Positions 43,524-52,196 of a stretch of 64,000 nucleotides of DNA are shown here, piece by piece; the stretch's first letter is position 1, and the number at the start of each line of letters is the position of its first letter. The stretch is from positions 186,001 through 250,000 of the forward strand of contig NZ_BMQB01000007.1 in assembly GCF_014647895.1 (NCBI RefSeq). Direction: 5' to 3'. The translations under genes and the position numbers were made by a program. Below the pieces are notes generated by a model. That model searched no databases and had not been told where the DNA came from. It saw only the letters and a program-made list of their open reading frames with translations. The stretch comes from Pilimelia anulata (GTDB taxonomy: Bacteria; Actinomycetota; Actinomycetes; Mycobacteriales; Micromonosporaceae).

Positions 43524-44183
43524 TCAGCAGTTCTTCCAGCCCAGGTGGAACTTGGTGGCCACGTCGATCGACTTGCTGTCGAGGGTCATCTCGCTCAGCG
43601 AGCTCTTCGACGAGCTGCCGGCCGCGACCTGGACGCGGGCGTTCATGTTGAACGCGCGGGTCTGGCCGCAGACGCTCCAGTTCGGCGTCGCGATCTCGTC
43701 GGAGTAGGAGTAGACGTCGGTCTTCGGGCCCTTGAGGTCCGAGGTGCCCTGGCCCGTCTCCTTCATGCCGGCGAAGTAGTACGTGGTGATCTGCTTGCCG
43801 GTCGAGCCCTTGGCGAGGTCGGCGAAGCCACGCGCGGTGACCGTGGTCAGCGCGAAGGTGTAGCCGCTCTTGTACGACAGCTTCAGGTTGATGACGCAGT
43901 TCTTGTTCGCCCGGTCGACCCACGGCGTGGTGCCGTTGTCCTTCGGCACCTTGCCGGCCTGGGTGGTGAACGCGGAGAACAGCACGTCCATGGCCTTGTT
44001 GCCGTTCGACATGACGATGCTGGTGTCGCCCTTGCGGCAGCCGGTACCGTTCAGCGTGACGTCCTGGATCTTGACGTCCGGGTTGAACTCTTCCGGCGTG
44101 GCGGCGGCGACGGGGGCGGCGAGGCCGGTGACGGCCAGACCGGCCGCCGCGACTGCGGCACAGATGCCGTGAGTGCGCTTCAT
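43524..44183 (-). CDS. Secreted DUF4360 protein, copy 2
   Basis: A 219-residue paralogue of the next gene. Signal peptides and the first mature residues differ, but from NPDVKIQDVTLNGTGC to the C-terminal Cys the two are almost identical, including long stretches of identical DNA (for example the region coding KETGQGTSDLKGPKTDVYSY). The four cysteines are retained (the last in GWKNC). The pair arose by tandem duplication, with recent gene conversion or purifying selection. The upstream region is AT-rich and carries inverted repeats, unlike the rest of the window. Confidence 0.9.
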   Translation of the reverse strand: MKRTHGICAAVAAAGLAVTGLAAPVAAATPEEFNPDVKIQDVTLNGTGCRKGDTSIVMSNGNKAMDVLFSAFTTQAGKVPKDNGTTPWVDRANKNCVINLKLSYKSGYTFALTTVTARGFADLAKGSTGKQITTYYFAGMKETGQGTSDLKGPKTDVYSYSDEIATPNWSVCGQTRAFNMNARVQVAAGSSSKSSLSEMTLDSKSIDVATKFHLGWKNC

Positions 44184-44611
44184 GGAGATGTCCCCTCAAT
44201 CAGTTGTGCGAGTCAGTGGAGCTTTCTCCACGCCGGTGCGGGGGCCCTGGCGTTGAGGGAGTCTGCTTCACCGGATCGGGTTTGCGGGATCCCGTTGGCG
44301 GCAACTTAGCAGTCCTCATTGACTATCGTCAATAACATGTTTCAGGCATTTTTCCATATCACCGTGATATGGAACAGGAGTGATCAGGATCGTCAATAGG
44401 ACGGCAAAAGCCCAGGTCAGAGGCCGTTTGGCGACGAGGTTGCGGCTGCTCGAACGTGAGCTGCCTCACGCGCTCGCTGCCCGAAGGGATCGGCGCATCC
44501 TGCCGTGCGGGAGCGCGGATATGGCCGAACGGATGATGGGTTCTTTGTGCCAAAAATGGCTTTCGAGAGTTCCACCAACATCAATGCCATGGACGCCGGT
44601 TGACGCGGCCC
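44184..44611. other. AT-rich regulatory region upstream of DUF4360 copy 2
   Basis: Four hundred bases with markedly lower G+C, no gene. It holds a perfect 19-base palindrome at 44354-44372, an inverted repeat TTGAC-N4-GTCAA at 44319-44332, and ATCGTCAATA repeated at 44325-44334 and 44389-44398. It probably contains the promoter of the DUF4360 pair (leftward). The start of the HdeD-like gene is on the far side, so only DUF4360 genes would be controlled. Confidence 0.6.
44354..44372. promoter_or_regulatory. Perfect 19-base palindrome CCATATCAC-C-GTGATATGG
   Basis: The nine-base arms are exact complements around a single C. Its position about 170 bases before the DUF4360 copy 2 start suits an operator, but the protein that binds is unknown. 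Confidence 0.6.
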
Positions 44612-45235
44612 TCAGCAGTCGGCCGGCCGGGTGGCCCGGACGGTCAGCAGGACGTGCAGCCCGGCGACGCTCGCGAGCAGTCCCAGTGCCACCCCGCGCA
44701 GTCCCGGCAGCGTGATCCCGGGCCAGAACGCGAGCGCCAGCCCGGCCGCGATCGCGGCCGCCGCGGTGAGCACCGCGCCCTGCAGCGCCCAGCCGCCGCG
44801 GGCGCTGGACGTGGCCGCCAGCAGCCCGGCGATCCCGCCGGCGAGCCAGGCCATCCCGAGCACGATCGCCAGCACGCCGGGGCTGGTCAGCAGCCCCCGG
44901 ACGCAGACCACGCCGACGCTGACGTGCAGCAGCCCGCCGACCGCGGCCAGCGCTCGGGCGGCGCCGGTACCGGTGTGGGTCAGCGCGGCCTCGGCGAGCT
45001 GGAGGGCGCCGGAGACCACGAGCCAGGCGCCGAGGACGGCGGCCAGCATGGCGATCGTCCCCGGCGGGGTGACGGCGAGCGCGCCGGCGCTGACGATGGC
45101 GGCGGCGGCGGTGGCGACCGAGAGGCGCTGGTGCTCGCGCAGCGCCCTGGCCTCGGCTCTGGTGTCGGCCCACGGGTCGGGCAGCGTCCACGTCTGCGAC
45201 ACGCGAAGTTCGGCGGACGTGGTCGGGCTGCCCAT
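44612..45235 (-). CDS. HdeD-like (DUF308) membrane protein
   Basis: A 207-residue protein with six predicted spans arranged in pairs (for example TIAMLAAVLGAWLVVSGALQL and AIVLGMAWLAGGIAGLLAA), the DUF308 repeat pattern of HdeD. A 45-residue polar N-terminus comes first. ATG 45235 has GGAGCG upstream. HdeD in enterobacteria is linked to acid resistance; that role should not be assumed here. Confidence 0.82.
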   Translation of the reverse strand: MGSPTTSAELRVSQTWTLPDPWADTRAEARALREHQRLSVATAAAAIVSAGALAVTPPGTIAMLAAVLGAWLVVSGALQLAEAALTHTGTGAARALAAVGGLLHVSVGVVCVRGLLTSPGVLAIVLGMAWLAGGIAGLLAATSSARGGWALQGAVLTAAAAIAAGLALAFWPGITLPGLRGVALGLLASVAGLHVLLTVRATRPADC

Positions 45236-45426
45236 GGGCGCGCTCCTCTCGGCACCGGGAAGGGCGCGCGGGGCGACCCCGGATTCCTGCGCAAATGTAC
45301 CCCGTGATATAGGGCAAATCCGGATGAATCGCGGGGATTTGCCTCGCTGAACCGGGTGGGATCACCCGCCCGACCCGGGTACGCGTGCTCACCCGCCGGA
45401 CGGCCGGGCCGGGTGATGATCGTGGG

Positions 45427-48400
45427 GTGACGTACCCATGCCCGTACTGCGGCGCCACCGCCGACCCCCGCGGGGGCTGCCCGCGCTGCGGCGCGGCCCC
45501 GGACCCCGAGGCCGCCGAGGTCATCGCCATCGACCTGCGCCTGCCGGCGCTGCGCGCCGAGGCCGAGCACGCGGCGGCCCGGGCCGCCGCGGCCCGGACG
45601 GCATGGGCGGAGGCGGAGGAGGGCGCGGCGGCGGCGGTGGCCGCGCTGCGCGGGGCGGGGGAGCGGCGGGAGCGGCTGGTGGCGTCCATCGTCGACCGCG
45701 TCCGCGCCGCCGCTCGTCCGTCCGGTGCGGACGCCGCCCGGCCGGGTGCCGCGCCGGCGGACGCCGGCGGCGCCGCGACCCCGAACCCGACCGCGACGGT
45801 CGCGGGCACTGCTCCGTTGGGCGCAGGCGCAGGCGCAGGCGCAGGCGCAGGCGCAGGCGCAGGCGCAGGCGCAGGCGCAGGCGTGGGCGCGGGCGCGGGC
45901 GCCTGCGCGGGCGTAGACACGGGCGTGAGCGCGGGTGCGGGCGTGAGCGCGGGGGAGGGTGCGGGTGCGGGGCGGGCGGTGTCGCGGGCGGCCGGGCGGG
46001 AGACGTCCACCCGGACCGTGCAGACCGTCCTGTTCGTCCTCGGTGGACTGCTGCTCGGCTCCGCCGCCATCGCGTTCACCGCGGTCGCCTGGGCCACCTT
46101 CGGGCTCGTTGTCCGCGCCGGCATCCTCGCCGTGATCACCGCGCTGTTGCTCGCCGTACCGCCGCTGGTCCGGCCGCGCGGGCTGCGCGGTACCGCCGAG
46201 ACGAGCGGCGCGCTGGCGATGCTGCTGCTCCTGCTGGACGGGTACGCCGCCCGGGCCGTCGGGCTGGCCGGCCTGGGCCGGGTGCCCGGGGCCGGGTACG
46301 CGGCCGCCGTCTGCGCGCTCGTCGCCGCGGTGGGCGTGGCGTACGGGCGGGCCGCCGGCGTGGCCGCGCCGCGGTACGCCGCCCTCGTCGTCGCCCAGGC
46401 CGTCGCCCCCACGGCCGCGGCGGCGGCCGGCGGCGACCCGGCCGCGGTCACGCTCGCCCTCGCCGCGCAGGCCGCCGGCAACGCGCTCGTCGTCGACCGG
46501 GCCGCCGCCCGCGGGCTGCGGCTGCTCGCCCGGGTCGCCGGGATCGCGGCCGCCGCGGCGGCGCTGCTGGTCGGCTTCACCGCGCTGGCGTACGGCGGCC
46601 GGGCGGCGCTCGGCCCGCTCACCGGCGCGCTGCTCGCCGTGGCCGGGGTGCTGGTCCTCGGCGCGTACCGCGGCGACCACCCGCGGGTGCGCGACCTCGG
46701 CGACGGGGCCGCGGTCGTCGTCGCCGGCTGCGCGCTGACGATCGGCGCCGGGCGGCAGTGGCCCGGCCCCGGCGGGACCGGCGCCGCCGCCGCGGTGGCG
46801 CTGCTGCTGGCGCTCGGGTACACCGCGCTGCGCGGCCGGCCGGGCGCCCGGGTCGACCGCAGCGGCCGGCTGGCGGTGGGGTGGTTCGTCGCGTTCGTGG
46901 CCGCGCCCGCGCTGCTGGCCGCCGCCGTCACGGCCGCCGCGGCGGCGTTCGAGCGCACCGCCGGGCGGGGCACACCGTGGCTGTGGGTGAGCCTGCCGGC
47001 GCTGCTGGCGGTCGTCCTCGCCGCGCTCCTGCTGCTGCGCGCCGCCCCGGCGCCGGCCCGGGCGCACCGGGCGGACCTGCTGTGGGCCGCGCTGGTTGTC
47101 GCGGTGCCGCTGGCCGGCGGGGTGCTCGCGCTGCCCGGCCGGTGGGTGGCGCTGCCGGCGGCGGCGGTCGCCGCGCTGCTCGCGGCGCGGGCGCCCGCCG
47201 GGGCGACGGCGACGGCGGTCGTCGGCCGGGCCGCGGCCGCGACCCTCCTCGGCGGCTACGCGCTGCTGCTCACCATCGGCCAGCCGGGCGCCAGGGCGGC
47301 CGCGGCGGCCCTGCTCGTGGCGGGAGCGGCCCGCGCCGCCACCGCCACCCGGTCGGCCGACGCCCGGACCACCGCCGACTCCCGGCCCACCGCCGACTCC
47401 CGACTCGGCGCCGATGCCCGGCCCACCGCCGCGGCACCGGACGCCGCCGGGGTACCGGACGCCGCCGGTCCCGCGCACGTCGCCGCCCGTCCCGCGCACG
47501 CCGCCGGGGTGCCGGACGCCGCCGCCGATCCCGCGCACGCGACCGCGGGGACGTCCGGGAGGACCGCCCGGCGCGCGGTGGGCGCGGTCGGGGCCGCGGT
47601 GGCCGTGCTCGGGCTGCCGCTGGCGCTCGTCGCCGCCCTCGCCGCCGTCGACACCCCCGACCGCTGGCGGGCGCGGGCGTACGCCGTGCTGCTCGCCGGC
47701 CTCGTCCTCGCCGTCGGCGCGCTCGTCCGCCACTGGCCCGCGCACCGCTGGCCGGTCGTCGGCGCGGTCCTCGCGCTCGCCGCGGTCCTGCCGCTGTGGG
47801 CCGGGGCCGGGTCGACCGACGAGCCGCTGGCGCTGTACGCCGGGCTGGCCCTGCTCGCCGTCGCCGCGACCGTCCGGCGGACCGGCGCCCGGATCGGCGC
47901 GGCCGCCGGCGCCGCGGTCCTGCCGGGGCTCGCCTGGCTGGTCGGCTGCGCGCCGGCGCTCGGCGGGCTGCTGCTCACCCCGTACGGCTGGCTCGCCGCG
48001 CCCTGGACCGGCCGCCCGCCCGGCGTCGGCCTCGCCCCGCCCGCGGGCACGGCGGTCGGCGGATACGCGATCGGGTTCGCGGCCGCCGCTGGCGTGGCGC
48101 TGCTCGGCGCCGCCGTGGCGGTGCTGGCCGCGCCCCGGCTCGGCCGCCGGACCGCGCACTGGCTCGGCGGCGCGGCGCTGCTCGTCACCGCGCCGCTGGC
48201 GCTGGCCGCCGCCGGCGCGCCCTGGCCGACCGTACCGGCGGTCGCGTTCCTGCTCGGGTTGGCCGCACTGTTCGCCGCGGCCCGGCACGCCGGCCCGGCC
48301 GAGCGGCTGGTCGCGGCCGGCGGGACCGGCGCCGCGCTCGCCGGCGCGGGGCTGGCCGCGCTGCTGGCGACCCGCTGGTCGACCATCGCCGGGCTCGCGG

Positions 48401-49272
48401 TGGCGGTCGCCGCCGCGCTGGCGGTCGGCGCGGCCGGGCGGCTGGTCGGCACCCGGATCGCCGGCTGGGGCGCCGCGACCGGCGCCGGGGTGCTGCTGGC
48501 CGCCGCGGTCGGCGGCGCGGCCCGGCTGGGCGTCGCGTGGACCGGCGTGCTCGTCGTCGGCGCGGCCGTCGCGGCGCTGGCCGGCGGGGCGGCGCTGCGC
48601 GCGCGGCGGCCGGTGGAGGCCGCGGCGGTCGACGCGGCGGCGGCCCTGGCGTACGCGGTCGCGCTGCTGCTGACCCTCGGGTCGCCGCGGCACGCCGCGC
48701 TGGCGCTCCTGCTCGGCGGCGCGGCGCTCGGCGTGCGGGCGCTGCGCCCGGCCGAGCCGCCGGTCCGCCGCCGCGGGTACGTCGCCGGCGCCGCCGCGCT
48801 GGAGGTCGCCGCCTGGTGGTGCCTCGCGGTCGACCTCGGGTACGCGGCGATCGAGGCGTACACCCTGCCGGCGGCCGCGGTCGCGCTGGCGTTCGGCTGG
48901 TGGGCCCTGCGCCGGCGGCCGGAGCTGAGTAGCTGGGTGGCGTACGGGCCGGGCCTCGGGGTGGGGCTGCTGCCCACGCTGGCGGCGGCGCTCGGCGGCG
49001 GCGACGCCCCGCTGCGCCGGCTGCTGCTCGGCGCGGCGGCGCTCGGGGTGCTGCTGCTCGGCGTGCGCGGCCGGCGGCAGGCGCCGGTGGTGCTCGGCGG
49101 CGCGGCCGCGCTGCTGCTGGCACTGCACGAGCTGGCGGTGCTCTCGGAGCTGCTGCCGAGCTGGATCCCGCTCGCGGCCGGCGGCGCCGTGCTGGTGTTC
49201 TGCGCGGTGACGCTGGAGCGGCGGCGCCGGGACGTGGCCCGGCTCGCCGGCACCGTCCGCCGGATGAGCTAG
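45427..49272 (+). CDS. SCO7613-type multi-span membrane protein with zinc ribbon and Gly-Ala repeat
   Basis: A 1281-residue integral membrane protein. It begins with a zinc ribbon (CPYCGATADPRGGCPRCG), then a coiled-coil-prone alanine/glutamate stretch, then a Gly-Ala tract coded by ten perfect GGCGCA units (45820-45879), then about 30 hydrophobic segments up to the end. The ribbon plus many spans is the arrangement of the 'SCO7613 C-terminal domain' membrane proteins of actinomycetes, whose function is unknown. A polar Ala/Asp/Pro loop with ADSRPTADSR-like repeats sits in the middle (47340-47550). GTG 45427 was chosen so that the ribbon is intact. Confidence 0.82.
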   Translation: MTYPCPYCGATADPRGGCPRCGAAPDPEAAEVIAIDLRLPALRAEAEHAAARAAAARTAWAEAEEGAAAAVAALRGAGERRERLVASIVDRVRAAARPSGADAARPGAAPADAGGAATPNPTATVAGTAPLGAGAGAGAGAGAGAGAGAGAGVGAGAGACAGVDTGVSAGAGVSAGEGAGAGRAVSRAAGRETSTRTVQTVLFVLGGLLLGSAAIAFTAVAWATFGLVVRAGILAVITALLLAVPPLVRPRGLRGTAETSGALAMLLLLLDGYAARAVGLAGLGRVPGAGYAAAVCALVAAVGVAYGRAAGVAAPRYAALVVAQAVAPTAAAAAGGDPAAVTLALAAQAAGNALVVDRAAARGLRLLARVAGIAAAAAALLVGFTALAYGGRAALGPLTGALLAVAGVLVLGAYRGDHPRVRDLGDGAAVVVAGCALTIGAGRQWPGPGGTGAAAAVALLLALGYTALRGRPGARVDRSGRLAVGWFVAFVAAPALLAAAVTAAAAAFERTAGRGTPWLWVSLPALLAVVLAALLLLRAAPAPARAHRADLLWAALVVAVPLAGGVLALPGRWVALPAAAVAALLAARAPAGATATAVVGRAAAATLLGGYALLLTIGQPGARAAAAALLVAGAARAATATRSADARTTADSRPTADSRLGADARPTAAAPDAAGVPDAAGPAHVAARPAHAAGVPDAAADPAHATAGTSGRTARRAVGAVGAAVAVLGLPLALVAALAAVDTPDRWRARAYAVLLAGLVLAVGALVRHWPAHRWPVVGAVLALAAVLPLWAGAGSTDEPLALYAGLALLAVAATVRRTGARIGAAAGAAVLPGLAWLVGCAPALGGLLLTPYGWLAAPWTGRPPGVGLAPPAGTAVGGYAIGFAAAAGVALLGAAVAVLAAPRLGRRTAHWLGGAALLVTAPLALAAAGAPWPTVPAVAFLLGLAALFAAARHAGPAERLVAAGGTGAALAGAGLAALLATRWSTIAGLAVAVAAALAVGAAGRLVGTRIAGWGAATGAGVLLAAAVGGAARLGVAWTGVLVVGAAVAALAGGAALRARRPVEAAAVDAAAALAYAVALLLTLGSPRHAALALLLGGAALGVRALRPAEPPVRRRGYVAGAAALEVAAWWCLAVDLGYAAIEAYTLPAAAVALAFGWWALRRRPELSSWVAYGPGLGVGLLPTLAAALGGGDAPLRRLLLGAAALGVLLLGVRGRRQAPVVLGGAAALLLALHELAVLSELLPSWIPLAAGGAVLVFCAVTLERRRRDVARLAGTVRRMS
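45820..45879. repeat. (GGCGCA)10 microsatellite inside the membrane protein gene
   Basis: Ten perfect tandem copies of a six-base unit, followed by degenerate copies (GGCGTG, GGCGCG) to about 45960. Each unit encodes Gly-Ala, so slippage would change length without shifting frame. Confidence 0.93.
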
Positions 49273-49428
49273 CGTTCGGGGCGGGCGGCGCCCGCGGCCG
49301 CCCGGCGGGTGGACCATCGATGGGCTGAATGTCCGGCTCCGCGCTGCCCGTGCGCCCGCCGGCACCATCGGCTGACCGACCCCGGGTGGTATTGGGGAAA
49401 CGGCGGATGGAGCGGGCATCATGGGCGG

Positions 49429-50592
49429 GTGAGATTCGAAGTCAGCAAGGTCCTCGACGCGATCGAGAAGCGGCTCTCCACCGACCCGGCGCTCGCCCGG
49501 GGGGTGCTCGACCTCGCCGAGGTGGTCCGGTACGCGGACCTGGACAGCGGTCGCCCCGCCACCCTGCTGCGCCTGGGCCACGTCGTCGACGCGCTGAGCC
49601 GGTACGTCGCCGAGGAGAACGTCCCCGTCCACGTCGTCGCCGACCGCGGGCTGCTCTCCGACGCGGATCTCACCTCCAACGAGCGCATGGTGATCCGCCG
49701 CTGGGCCGACGACGGGCTGATCGAGGTGCTGCCCACCGTCGGCGCCCGGGTGCTGGAGGTCGCCGTCCTCACCGGCCTGCCGCTGATCACCCGGCAGACG
49801 TTCGGCGGGGCGGTCGGCCGGCTCGCCTGGCTGGCCGCGCCGGGGCGGCTGCTGGCCCCCGTACCGGGGCCGGGCGGGGCCGTGCTGGAACCGGCCGTGA
49901 CGACCGACGCCGGGGCGGTGGCCGGCGCCGGCAGCCCGCCGCCGGGGTACGGCGGCCTGCCCGACCCGGAGACCGCCCGGCGGGTGCTGTCCCGGCTGTG
50001 GAAGTGCCCGGACCCCGGCTGCGCCGCGTTCGGCCCGGCCCGCCTCGGCCGGCCGGGCGGGCAGCCGCCGCCGCGGCTGCGCGACGGGGTGCCGTTCTGC
50101 CCGCGGCACGACGAGCGGCTGCTGCCGGCCGGGCCGCGCCCGGCCGCGGAGCTGATGGTGGTGCGGGTCGACGGCGCGATCCGGCAGCGGTTCGTGGTCT
50201 CCACCGACCAGCCGGTGACGGTCGGCCGCGCCCCGGACGGCGCCAACCGCAGCCCCGGCGTGCTCATGCTCGGCCCGTGGCTGGGCGAGGAGGCGCGGCG
50301 CTGGATCAGCCGGGCGCACGTCCGGCTGGAGCTGCTCGGCCGGGACATCCTGGTCCGGGACGTGAGCACCAACGGGACGGTCGTCCGGGTGGACGGCTCG
50401 ATGGCCGAGTCGAACCGGCTGCTGCTGACCCGCGACCAGGTCCGCACGCTGGCCAAGGAGGACGTGGTCGAGCTGTACCCGGGCGTACAGCTCGCCCGGG
50501 CCGGGCGGTGGGCCGCGGGGGGCGTGGCCAACCCCGAGTCGGTGATGTCCGACGCCCCCACGATGATGATGCAGCTCCCGCCGGCCCCCTGA
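49429..50592 (+). CDS. FHA-domain protein with a zinc-binding insert
   Basis: A 387-residue protein. The N-terminal 140 residues form an unassigned alpha/beta region (RFEVSKVLDAIEKRL... VVADRGLLSDADLTSNE). A Cys/His cluster at Cys193, Cys198, Cys224 and His227 suggests a bound zinc. The FHA domain (about 245-355) has VGRAPDG, WISRAHVRL and RDVSTNGTVV, so it should bind phosphothreonine peptides. The tail ends in a methionine run. GTG 49429 is the only start close to the coding-like sequence. It follows the membrane protein by 157 bases; a phosphosignalling link is inferred. Confidence 0.85.
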   Translation: MRFEVSKVLDAIEKRLSTDPALARGVLDLAEVVRYADLDSGRPATLLRLGHVVDALSRYVAEENVPVHVVADRGLLSDADLTSNERMVIRRWADDGLIEVLPTVGARVLEVAVLTGLPLITRQTFGGAVGRLAWLAAPGRLLAPVPGPGGAVLEPAVTTDAGAVAGAGSPPPGYGGLPDPETARRVLSRLWKCPDPGCAAFGPARLGRPGGQPPPRLRDGVPFCPRHDERLLPAGPRPAAELMVVRVDGAIRQRFVVSTDQPVTVGRAPDGANRSPGVLMLGPWLGEEARRWISRAHVRLELLGRDILVRDVSTNGTVVRVDGSMAESNRLLLTRDQVRTLAKEDVVELYPGVQLARAGRWAAGGVANPESVMSDAPTMMMQLPPAP

Positions 50593-50646
50593 CCGACCCG
50601 GCGACCGGGCGGCGAGCCCGGCCGCGCCGCCCGCGCCGCGCCGCGG

Positions 50647-51855
50647 TCAGAGGATCGCGGTGAACTGCTCCAGCGCCCAGTCGATCTCGTCCGCGGTGAC
50701 CACCAGCGGCGGCGCCAGCCGGATCGTCGACCCGTGCGTGTCCTTGGCCAGCACGCCGCGGGCCAGCAGCCGCTCGCTCGCCTCCCGCCCGGTCATCCGG
50801 GTCGGGTCGATGTCCACGCCCGCCCACAGGCCGCGCCCGCGCACCTCGGTCACCCCGGCGCCGATCAGCTTCGCCAGGCCGGTGTGCAGCCGGTCGCCCA
50901 GCTCGGTCGCCCGCTCCTGGAACTCGCCGGTCTCCAGCAGCCCGACCACCTCGGTGGCGACCGCGCAGGCCAGCGGGTTCCCGCCGAACGTCGAGCCGTG
51001 CTGGCCCGGCTGGAGCACGCCGAGCACGTCCGCGTCGGCGACCACCGCCGAGACCGGGACGATGCCGCCGCCCAGCGCCTTGCCGAGCAGGTACATGTCC
51101 GGCACCACGCCCTCGTGCTCGACGGCGAAGGTGCGCCCGGTCCGGCCCAGGCCGGACTGGATCTCGTCGGCGATGAACAGCACGTTCGACGCCGTGCACA
51201 GCTCCCGGACGCCGCCCAGGTACCCCGGCGGCGGCACCAGCACGCCCGCCTCGCCCTGGATCGGCTCCAGCAGCACCGCCACCGTGCTCTCGGTGAGCGC
51301 GCCGCGGATCGCGTCCAGGTCGCCGTACGGCACCACGGTGAAGCCCGGCGTGTACGGGCCGAAGTCGGCCCGCGCGTCCTCGTCGGTGGAGAACGACACG
51401 ATCGTCGTGGTCCGGCCGTGGAAGTTGTTCGCCGCCACCACGATGTGCGCGGTGTCGGCGGGCACGCCCTTGATCCGGTACCCCCACTTGCGGGCCACCT
51501 TGATCCCGGTCTCCACGGCCTCGGCGCCGGTGTTCATCGGTAGCACCAGGTCCTTGCCGCAGAGCGCGGCCAGCCGCCGGCAGAACTCGGCGAACCGGTC
51601 GTGCAGGAAGGCCCGCGAGGTCAGCGTCAGCCGGTCGAGCTGGGCGTGCGCGGCGGCGACCAGCGCCGGGTGGCGGTGGCCGAAGTTCAGCGACGAGTAA
51701 CCGGCCAGGCAGTCCAGGTACCGGTTGCCGTCGATGTCGGTGACCCAGGCGCCCTCGGCGCTGGCCACCACGACCGGCAGGGGGTGGTAGTTGTGCGCGG
51801 TCCAGCGGTCGGCATCGGCCACTGCCTGCGAGGTACGGGGCGTCGGGTCGGTCAT
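50647..51855 (-). CDS. rocD: Ornithine aminotransferase
   Basis: PLP enzyme that converts ornithine and 2-oxoglutarate to glutamate 5-semialdehyde and glutamate. The 402-residue protein shows MNTGAEAVETGIKVARKWGY, NNFHGRTTTIVSFSTD, FIADEIQSGLGRTGR with the cofactor aspartate, and the Schiff-base Lys in YLLGKALGGGIVPVSA. The ATG has GGGAGGG upstream. No arginase or deiminase gene is close. It would funnel ornithine from arginine, including cyanophycin arginine, into proline and glutamate. Confidence 0.93.
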   Translation of the reverse strand: MTDPTPRTSQAVADADRWTAHNYHPLPVVVASAEGAWVTDIDGNRYLDCLAGYSSLNFGHRHPALVAAAHAQLDRLTLTSRAFLHDRFAEFCRRLAALCGKDLVLPMNTGAEAVETGIKVARKWGYRIKGVPADTAHIVVAANNFHGRTTTIVSFSTDEDARADFGPYTPGFTVVPYGDLDAIRGALTESTVAVLLEPIQGEAGVLVPPPGYLGGVRELCTASNVLFIADEIQSGLGRTGRTFAVEHEGVVPDMYLLGKALGGGIVPVSAVVADADVLGVLQPGQHGSTFGGNPLACAVATEVVGLLETGEFQERATELGDRLHTGLAKLIGAGVTEVRGRGLWAGVDIDPTRMTGREASERLLARGVLAKDTHGSTIRLAPPLVVTADEIDWALEQFTAIL

Positions 51856-52196
51856 GGCGGTTCCCTCCCACGGGCTGTTCGTCCGGCGACGCCGATTCTG
51901 GTGGATGCGCCGCCCTCCGGCCCCATCTTTCGCCATCGGCCGAGCGGGCGCCGTCCCGGGCCGCCCGGCGGCGGTCGCGAGCAGCGGGTACATCCGGTTA
52001 CTGCCCCATCGGCCGGGTGGTCGGGGTTCGTCAGCCGCCGCGCGGATTGCCCCCTCCCCGGGCGCGGATCCACGATGGTTCTGGCTATTCTTCGATCCGA
52101 CCGGCCGGCACCGCCGGCCGGTGACGCGCCGGCGCCGCCGGCGCGCGGGACTCAGGCGGCCCGCTGCCCCCGGCGGCGCCGCCGGGAGAGGGCACC
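51856..52196. other. Divergent promoter region rocD / lipoprotein
   Basis: No gene is seen in these 341 bases. The segment must hold the leftward rocD promoter and the rightward lipoprotein promoter; no clear -10/-35 pair or palindrome was recognised. Confidence 0.4.

Noticed and set aside
45820..45960. Repeats as a possible CRISPR array
   Set aside because: The unit is six bases with no spacers, within a coding frame. It is a microsatellite.
44980..50319. A leftward open frame of 1779 residues
   Set aside because: It is the GC-driven shadow of the SCO7613-type and FHA genes. The translation is arginine, proline and glycine runs with no domain.
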